Source: UBA4285 sp050944355
GTDB lineage: Bacteria; Bacillota; Clostridia; Lachnospirales; Lachnospiraceae
Assembly (NCBI GenBank): GCA_050944355.1
Contig: JBMNQX010000002.1
Span: 259,725-323,724, forward strand
Reading direction: 5' to 3'
DNA length: 64,000 bases
Under the pieces are notes generated by a model. The model did not search any database, had not been told where the DNA came from, and worked only from the letters and a program-made list of their open reading frames with translations. Below, in pieces: positions 58,875 through 64,000 of this stretch. How positions within the stretch are numbered: position 1 is the stretch's first letter; each line of letters opens with the position of its first letter. A program made the translations under genes and the position numbers.

Positions 58875-58917
58875 AAAAAATCTCTGCGGCAAAACGAACG
58901 GACCGCAGAGATTTTTT
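58875..58917. terminator. Bidirectional terminator between ldh and the MalY/PatB gene
   Basis: A 15-bp stem (AAAAAATCTCTGCGG with CCGCAGAGATTTTTT) has A and T runs at its ends and serves the two converging genes. Confidence 0.92.
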
Positions 58918-58934
58918 GAGGTAATGTTAATTTT

Positions 58935-60152
58935 TCAGGCGTTGAACACGTATTTGTCCATGCGCTCGAGAGCTTCTTTAATTCTGTAAGTCGGCGAGGC
59001 GAGATTAACACGAATTGCTTCCGGACTCTGAAAAAGGTGGCCGTCCTGCCAGCCGATTCCGTAGTCCCAGCCTTTCTGCAGCAGTTCCTGCTGCGTCATG
59101 CCGTGGTTTTTTAGCCACTCACCGCATTCCAGGAACATCATATATGTCCCTTCTGTGCGGAAGGTGAAGACGCCTTTGAATCTGGACGTGATTGTGTCAT
59201 ACGCGAGATTTACATTGTCCGAAAGAACCGGCAGAAGCTGCGTGAGCCAGTCGTTTCCTTCTTCGCTGTACGCGCCAATCAGGGCGTGTTCGGACAGAAC
59301 GTTCATTGAGTTGTAGACGAGCTTTGCACTGATTCCCTGAACTCTTTCGCGGATGGTTTTGTTGTAGATGACACTGTAGCTGCCGATCAGACCGGCGAGA
59401 TTGAATGTCTTTGACGGTGCGTAAAATGAGATGGTATGATTTCTCGCCCATTCGCTGACCGAGGCGGCCGGCGTATAGGTATGGCCGTTCATGAGAAGAT
59501 CGGACCAGATTTCATCGACAATAACCCAGACGTCATTTTTCTCATAGACCTCCATGGCCTTTTCAAGTTCTTCCCGGCTCCAGGCCCTGCCGCACGGATT
59601 GTGCGGGTTGCAGAAGATGGCCACATGGATATGATTTTCTTTGATCCTGCGGTCCATGTCTTCGTAGTCCATTCGCCAGACGCCGTTCTCATCGATTTTC
59701 AGCGGACTGTGAATGATGTGGAAACCGTTTGCGCTGACGCAGTTTGTAAAACCCATGTATGTCGGGCTGTGCAGAAGCACATTGTCGCCTGGGGCGGCAA
59801 ACACTTTCAGAGCGGAAACGACGCCGCCCAGAACGCCGTTTTCATAGCCGATGTCTTCTCGCTTAAGATCCGTGACACCTTTGCGGAGTCTGTGCCAGTA
59901 CAGAATGGCGTCGTAGTATTCGTCTGAAGGGGTGAAATAGCCGAAGGCCGGGTGCTGCGCCCGTTCAATGATGGCATCCTGGATGGACTTTGCGGTCGGG
60001 AAATTCATATCAGCGACCCACATCGGAATTTCGTCAAATCCTGCCTTGGGTTTTGACGGAGCGAAACCTTTGTATTCCGGATCTCCGACGGCGTCGACGG
60101 CGATCGAATCGTGACCGTGACGGTCGATCAGTGTCTCAAAATCATACTTCAT
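58935..60152 (-). CDS. MalY/PatB family PLP-dependent cystathionine beta-lyase/aminotransferase
   Basis: The 405-residue enzyme is a fold type I PLP protein of the MalY/PatB group, acting on cystathionine or other sulfur amino acids. It begins FETLIDRHGHDSIAVD, typical of the group. The PLP-binding lysine is in SFYAPSKTFNLAGLIGS, and the substrate/cofactor segments are FCNPHNPCGRAWSREEL and VDEIWSDLLM. GGAGGG lies 8 bases before the ATG. It has its own promoter and converges on ldh. Biosynthetic or degradative direction cannot be decided. Confidence 0.93.
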   Translation of the reverse strand: MKYDFETLIDRHGHDSIAVDAVGDPEYKGFAPSKPKAGFDEIPMWVADMNFPTAKSIQDAIIERAQHPAFGYFTPSDEYYDAILYWHRLRKGVTDLKREDIGYENGVLGGVVSALKVFAAPGDNVLLHSPTYMGFTNCVSANGFHIIHSPLKIDENGVWRMDYEDMDRRIKENHIHVAIFCNPHNPCGRAWSREELEKAMEVYEKNDVWVIVDEIWSDLLMNGHTYTPAASVSEWARNHTISFYAPSKTFNLAGLIGSYSVIYNKTIRERVQGISAKLVYNSMNVLSEHALIGAYSEEGNDWLTQLLPVLSDNVNLAYDTITSRFKGVFTFRTEGTYMMFLECGEWLKNHGMTQQELLQKGWDYGIGWQDGHLFQSPEAIRVNLASPTYRIKEALERMDKYVFNA

Positions 60153-60185
60153 AGCGCTGCCCTCCGTGTGATAGTCTCTGTAATG

Positions 60186-60214
60186 ATCATAGAACGATGC
60201 CTGTTATTTTTCAA
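60186..60214 (-). promoter_or_regulatory. Promoter of the MalY/PatB gene
   Basis: On the minus strand TTGAAA (60214-60209) and TATGAT (60191-60186) are separated by 17 bp. About 34 bases of leader follow. Confidence 0.65.
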
Positions 60215-60286
60215 ATTCCGGCATCAGGAAGGACGCTTTGAAGTATGATTCTGAGGATTCATGGAATAACTGCGGCTGCTTCAGAT

Positions 60287-61357
60287 TCAGGGAACCAGCA
60301 TGACCTTCATGGCGGAAGGATCTTTCTGCGCTGTCTCGTAAGCTTTTTCGTATTCGGACAGGTGGAAGGTATGCGAGATGAGACCGTCGGTGCGGATCAG
60401 CCCTTTCTGTATTCCGCGGATCACTGCCGGATAAACCTTTGCCGAGAGGTGAGAACCGATGACGGTGAGTTCCTTGCCGTCGCCGATCGTGTTGAAGTCG
60501 ACATTTACGAGATCGGACATCACTCCCATCTGAACGTAGCGGCCGTGATTGCGCAGACAGTCAAAACCCTGATTTGCACTCTTCGGACTGCCGGAAGCTT
60601 CGACATAGACGCTGCAGCCCAGGCCGTCAGTCAGTTTACGGATTTCATCCGCCACATTGCATTCCGTGGGATTGAGTACGACGTCGGCACCATATTCAAG
60701 TGCCGCTGCCGCGCGTTCCGGACGGACTTCGATTCCGATCACCATCTTTGGCATGGCGAGATTCGCAATGTTGCACATTGAGCGGCCGATGGCGCCGAGA
60801 CCTGCAATCACGACCGTGTCATCATGCCGGATCTGAGCCTGCTCCAGAGCGTGCATGCCGCAGGCGATGGGCTCGATCAGAACGGCCTGTTCATTCGTGA
60901 ATGTTTTTGGAATCTTATGCTTTTTGCTCAGCTTCGGGAGTCTGACATACTCCGCAAAGCCGCCGTTTGCGTAATTCTTGAATCCGAATACGGCTGAGCG
61001 CGTGCACATCCAGTATTCGCCGTTTAAGCAGAATTCGCATTTGCCACAGGGGAGAATCTGCTCTGCGCAGACAAGGTCTCCGATAGCGAAATCATGAACG
61101 TCCGGTGCCATGGAAACGACTTCGCCGTAAAATTCATGCCCGGGGATGCAGGGCGGTTCGATGTAGGCGTCATTGTGGCCGGTTCCCCAGAAGCGGATGC
61201 CGCCGTGGCTCGCTTTGATATCGCCGGCGCAGATGCCGCAGGCTTTCATGCGAAGCAGGATTTCGCCCTCGCTGAGTGTCGGGGTCGGGACGTCTTCATA
61301 TCTGTATTTTTTCGGGCCGCTGTTGACAACGGCTTTCATGGTTACAGGAACAGACAT
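60287..61357 (-). CDS. Zinc-dependent polyol dehydrogenase (erythritol/L-threitol dehydrogenase-like)
   Basis: The 356-residue protein is a medium-chain zinc dehydrogenase. The catalytic zinc site is CGICAGDIKASHGG with PPCIPGHEFYGEVV. The structural zinc site is CGKCEFCLNGEYWMCT. The Rossmann domain shows VVIAGLGAIGRSMCN. The sequence CAGDIKASHGGIRFWGTG resembles erythritol/L-threitol dehydrogenases more than alcohol dehydrogenases, so a polyol or sugar substrate is likely. It follows the sugar-binding lipoprotein gene after 15 bases on the same strand and is probably cotranscribed. Confidence 0.85.
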   Translation of the reverse strand: MSVPVTMKAVVNSGPKKYRYEDVPTPTLSEGEILLRMKACGICAGDIKASHGGIRFWGTGHNDAYIEPPCIPGHEFYGEVVSMAPDVHDFAIGDLVCAEQILPCGKCEFCLNGEYWMCTRSAVFGFKNYANGGFAEYVRLPKLSKKHKIPKTFTNEQAVLIEPIACGMHALEQAQIRHDDTVVIAGLGAIGRSMCNIANLAMPKMVIGIEVRPERAAAALEYGADVVLNPTECNVADEIRKLTDGLGCSVYVEASGSPKSANQGFDCLRNHGRYVQMGVMSDLVNVDFNTIGDGKELTVIGSHLSAKVYPAVIRGIQKGLIRTDGLISHTFHLSEYEKAYETAQKDPSAMKVMLVP

Positions 61358-61372
61358 TATTGGTTACTCCTT

Positions 61373-62734
61373 TCAGCTCTTTGATGCCATGATGGAATTT
61401 CCCTGCGTGTATAGTTGATCGGCAGCTTCCTCAGCTGTGATCGACTGATAACATACCTGTTCGGTGAGAGAATTGATCAGGTCTGTCACTTCGGAAGATC
61501 CTTCCGGTGCCGGCGGGTTGATCGCAGAACAGTTATTGCTTACGTTATCATTAATATAAGATATCACAGACTGATTGATTTCATCCAGACTGTCGGAAAT
61601 TGCGTCAGAAACCTTTGAAGAGATTGGAACTCCCCGCTCCGCGAGCAGAATCTGATTGGCTTCAATATCGTTTGTCCAGTAATTGAGGAATGCGGCGGCC
61701 TCATCGGCATGTGTGCTCGTCGCTGAAATGCAGAAAAACATGGAAGGTTTCAGATAGTCAGCCGCCTGTTCGTTGTCGGCGGGCCAGTTGGTGATTCCCA
61801 GTTCAAATTCACCGTTCACGGTGTCCGAGAAGGCGGTCACAGAGTTAGACCAGGAAAAAGCGCACCAGCTGCGCGTGTCCGGTGACGAGCCGTAAACCAG
61901 GGGCATCTGTTCGACGCTGCCGAGCGACCTCTCGGCGTAAATTTCCGGACTGCACATCCAGCCTTCCGAAATTCCTTTTTCATATATATCAAAATATTTC
62001 TGCAGCTGTTCAGCCGTCGCCCCGAGTTTGCCTTCCTCGAACAGCACAGCGCCCTGATCGCGCATCACATATTCAATATAGGAATTGCCGTTGCCATAGA
62101 ATACGTCCGTCTTATAACCTGTCTTTTCATAGACTTGCTGACAAATGCTGTAGAATTCCTCCATTGACATGTTGTCTTTGATGCTGATGCCGTTCTCGTC
62201 GAGCAGTGTCTTGTTATAGACGAGCGTCGGAGCATTGATTCCGAGCGGGATGGCGTACAGCTTGCCGTCTACTTCGCCGGAGGCAAGAATGGATTCTGAC
62301 ACATCAGAGACATCAATTGTTCCGTCATCGACGTATGGCGTTAGGTCTGCCAGCTGTCCGGTCTCTGCGTACTGTGCCAGATACGCGTAATCCATCTGAA
62401 GAATGTCCGGAAGAGTCTGCCCGGCTGAAGATGTCGCTGTCTTTGACCAGTAGTTGGCCCAGTCGGAAAACTGCCCGTCAAAGGTTACATTGTTTTCGGA
62501 AGAATACTTGTCAAGGACCTGCTGCGTAAGATCGTTGCGGGTCTGGTTGCCCCACCATGTGACGACGATTGTGTCGCTGTCTGAGGTGCCGGCAGCGGTG
62601 GACACTGATGATGCAGTGCCTGTTGATGCTGCCGAAGCCGCAGAAGACGATGTCGCTGTGGTGCTGCCGGTCCCACAGGCTGTGAGCATTATGGCAGATG
62701 CAAGAACTGCCGAATATACCGCCATTCTTTTCAT
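61373..62734 (-). CDS. Sugar ABC transporter substrate-binding lipoprotein (paralogue)
   Basis: The 453-residue lipoprotein has the signal AVLASAIMLTAC (lipobox LTAC) and then a Ser/Thr/Ala-rich linker. The binding fold shows VTWWGNQTRNDLTQQ, FSDWANYWSKTATSS and ILQMDYAYLAQYAETGQLADL. It is clearly homologous to the protein at 54.2-55.6 kb (WWGNQ, YW, DYAY and SISSVEQ/SLGSVEQ blocks), suggesting duplication. ATG 62734 has GAAAGGGG upstream. It forms a probable operon with the polyol dehydrogenase, divergent from an AraC-type regulator. No permeases are present. Confidence 0.9.
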   Translation of the reverse strand: MKRMAVYSAVLASAIMLTACGTGSTTATSSSAASAASTGTASSVSTAAGTSDSDTIVVTWWGNQTRNDLTQQVLDKYSSENNVTFDGQFSDWANYWSKTATSSAGQTLPDILQMDYAYLAQYAETGQLADLTPYVDDGTIDVSDVSESILASGEVDGKLYAIPLGINAPTLVYNKTLLDENGISIKDNMSMEEFYSICQQVYEKTGYKTDVFYGNGNSYIEYVMRDQGAVLFEEGKLGATAEQLQKYFDIYEKGISEGWMCSPEIYAERSLGSVEQMPLVYGSSPDTRSWCAFSWSNSVTAFSDTVNGEFELGITNWPADNEQAADYLKPSMFFCISATSTHADEAAAFLNYWTNDIEANQILLAERGVPISSKVSDAISDSLDEINQSVISYINDNVSNNCSAINPPAPEGSSEVTDLINSLTEQVCYQSITAEEAADQLYTQGNSIMASKS

Positions 62735-62815
62735 GGTAATTCCCCTTTCTTTTTTTCGCCCTGGGAGCAATTGTTCTCTGCCCCCGTTTTCTGATCAGAG
62801 AATACAAAAATGATG

Positions 62816-62870
62816 TCAATATTACATTTCAATATTCCGCTCAGAGTGGTATAAAGTGTGTCAATAATTT
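62816..62870. repeat. Direct repeats TCAATATT in the lipoprotein/AraC intergenic region
   Basis: TCAATATT occurs at 62816-62823 and 62829-62836 (13-bp period), and a related TCAATAATT at 62861-62869. Short direct repeats of this sort suit AraC-family operators. They lie between the divergent genes. Confidence 0.4.
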
Positions 62871-62967
62871 ATGCTGAACAGATCGGAAATTTTTGATAAA
62901 ATCAGTTAAAAGGCCATAAATTGGAAACTTGATATGTCATTAATTCATTTAAGACTGGTGAAGTAAT

Positions 62968-64000
62968 ATGTCAGAAATTCAGAAAAAATATTTTATTAAC
63001 AAAGGGCAGACGCCATCGGAAACAAGGCATAAGACTCAGGAGAGTCTGTCGGAAGCCGGTGTGTCAGACCGGAATCTGGATCCGAAAGTCTATGCGATTC
63101 TGTACGACGACAGCGGGAAAATCATCGCCGAAGCTCATGCGTATAAAGCGGGCTTTTTCCGATTCAACTGGCACGATTCGCTGGATATAACATTTGTCAT
63201 GAAAGGGAGTATCAGACTCTACGCACAGGATGGGATTTTCGACATGGCAGAAGATGACATCAGCGTCATCAATCCGCAGATCGGACACGCGGCGATGGTT
63301 CAGGAACCCGGGACAGTATGCATGGTTCTGCTGATTTCCGAAGAGTATGTGCGCCATGTGCTCGGAAAGATTCCGTATTTCACGATTCACACGGACAGTC
63401 ATAGCCGGCATGAAAAGATTTACGGTGTGATCCGGTCTCTTGTTGCGGCGATCTATGATTCTCTGCTGCTTTCGGCGGCGTATAAGCCGTCCCGGATTTT
63501 TTCGCGGGCCGCCTTGAACATTCTGCTCGCGCAGCTCCTGCAGTTTTCTCAGAAGGCAAATGATGTGCTGCCGCCATTGCCAAAGACAAAAGATTCTCAA
63601 AAAGTGATCCGCTATATTGACAGGAATTTCCGGGAAGCGCTTTCTCTGAAAATGGCGGCCCGGGAAATGGGAATGAATCCTTCTTATCTGTCTTCCTATT
63701 TCAAGACAAATTTCCGCATCGGATTTCACGAGTACCTGACCCGCAAACGGCTTGAATATGCGATTTTTATGCTGAACAACACGCGCGATTCTTTACTCGA
63801 TATCGCGCTCGACTCGGGTTTTTCTGATCTGCGCGCGTTTCACCGGGCGTTCCGGAAATATTTTCAGACGACGCCGGGCGCGTACAGAAAAGATTTGAAA
63901 AACAGACTGTATGCGGGAGGCTCTACAGTGCTGCCGTATACGGACGCCGCTGTTCAGGAAAAGCTGAAGGATTATCTGGAGTCATCTTATTCATTCAAAG
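62968..64000 (+). CDS. AraC-family transcriptional regulator, truncated by the window end
   Basis: The open frame runs for 344 codons to the window end without a stop. Residues about 60-130 form a cupin-like sensor (FNWHDSLDITFVMKGSIRLYA, then DISVINPQIGHAAMVQEPG). Residues about 215-315 hold the two AraC helix-turn-helix motifs: LSLKMAAREMGMNPSYLSSYFKTNF and SLLDIALDSGFSDLRAFHRAFRKYF, with the PGAYRK end. A further stretch of about 30 residues follows (YAGGSTVLPYTDAAVQEKL), so more domain lies beyond the window. Divergent from the lipoprotein/dehydrogenase unit, it is the probable local regulator of polyol or sugar use. Confidence 0.9.
   Translation, partial: MSEIQKKYFINKGQTPSETRHKTQESLSEAGVSDRNLDPKVYAILYDDSGKIIAEAHAYKAGFFRFNWHDSLDITFVMKGSIRLYAQDGIFDMAEDDISVINPQIGHAAMVQEPGTVCMVLLISEEYVRHVLGKIPYFTIHTDSHSRHEKIYGVIRSLVAAIYDSLLLSAAYKPSRIFSRAALNILLAQLLQFSQKANDVLPPLPKTKDSQKVIRYIDRNFREALSLKMAAREMGMNPSYLSSYFKTNFRIGFHEYLTRKRLEYAIFMLNNTRDSLLDIALDSGFSDLRAFHRAFRKYFQTTPGAYRKDLKNRLYAGGSTVLPYTDAAVQEKLKDYLESSYSFK

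Noticed and set aside
1..64000. CRISPR array or insertion sequence
   Set aside because: No regularly spaced repeats and no transposase-like ORF or terminal inverted repeats were seen anywhere in the window.

Overview
The window reads as chromosome of a moderately GC-rich Gram-positive anaerobe of class Clostridia, most likely Lachnospiraceae-like. This rests on gene content: a SCIFF peptide with its radical SAM maturase, a fused SecDF, Rex, PolC-type DNA polymerase III, a ylxR/ylxQ-containing nusA-infB operon, a lone KARI/IlvN pair, a DUF6465 protein and an HPr-like protein without the active-site histidine. TTG starts are frequent, and many promoters match the sigma-A consensus with 17-bp spacers.

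Layout. 1-2.7 kb: end of a beta-CASP RNase, cardiolipin synthase and two small proteins. 2.77-10.95 kb: an accessory island with two HipA-like kinases, a Fic protein, a 901-aa double DNA methyltransferase with a probable nuclease partner, two tRNA-Leu genes, a frameshifted gene and a TraG/VirD4 remnant. 11-18.7 kb: AEC transporter, SCIFF system (scfA, not among ORFs of 60 codons or more, then scfB), secDF, recJ, a CYTH protein and HU. 18.7-28 kb: ABC-F protein, rex-nnr-alr-corC cluster, ilvN-ilvC and a polysaccharide deacetylase. 28-39.8 kb: pyrH-frr-uppS-cdsA-dxr-rseP-ispG-polC, joining ribosome recycling, isoprenoid and lipid carrier synthesis, membrane proteolysis and replication. 39.8-52.5 kb: tRNA-Glu, rimP-nusA-ylxR-ylxQ-infB-rbfA-nrnA-truB-ribF, rpsO, pnp and yebC, a translation and RNA-metabolism block. 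52.6-64 kb: a secreted nuclease, an esterase-like hydrolase, two paralogous sugar-binding lipoproteins without permeases nearby, MATE, a small prepilin peptidase, a lactate dehydrogenase-like enzyme, a MalY/PatB enzyme, a polyol dehydrogenase and an AraC regulator cut by the window end.

The most unusual material is the 2.77-10.95 kb island. It combines kinase-type and AMPylation-type toxin-like proteins with a fused EcoRI-type/Eco57I-type methyltransferase and an unrecognised downstream partner, beside tRNA genes and a conjugation-gene fragment. Other points of note are a probable ATT start for alanine racemase, two possible leaderless genes, a hairpin between scfA and scfB, and an RGG-like low-complexity segment in IF-2. 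All functions are inferred by reading motifs; no database search was run.
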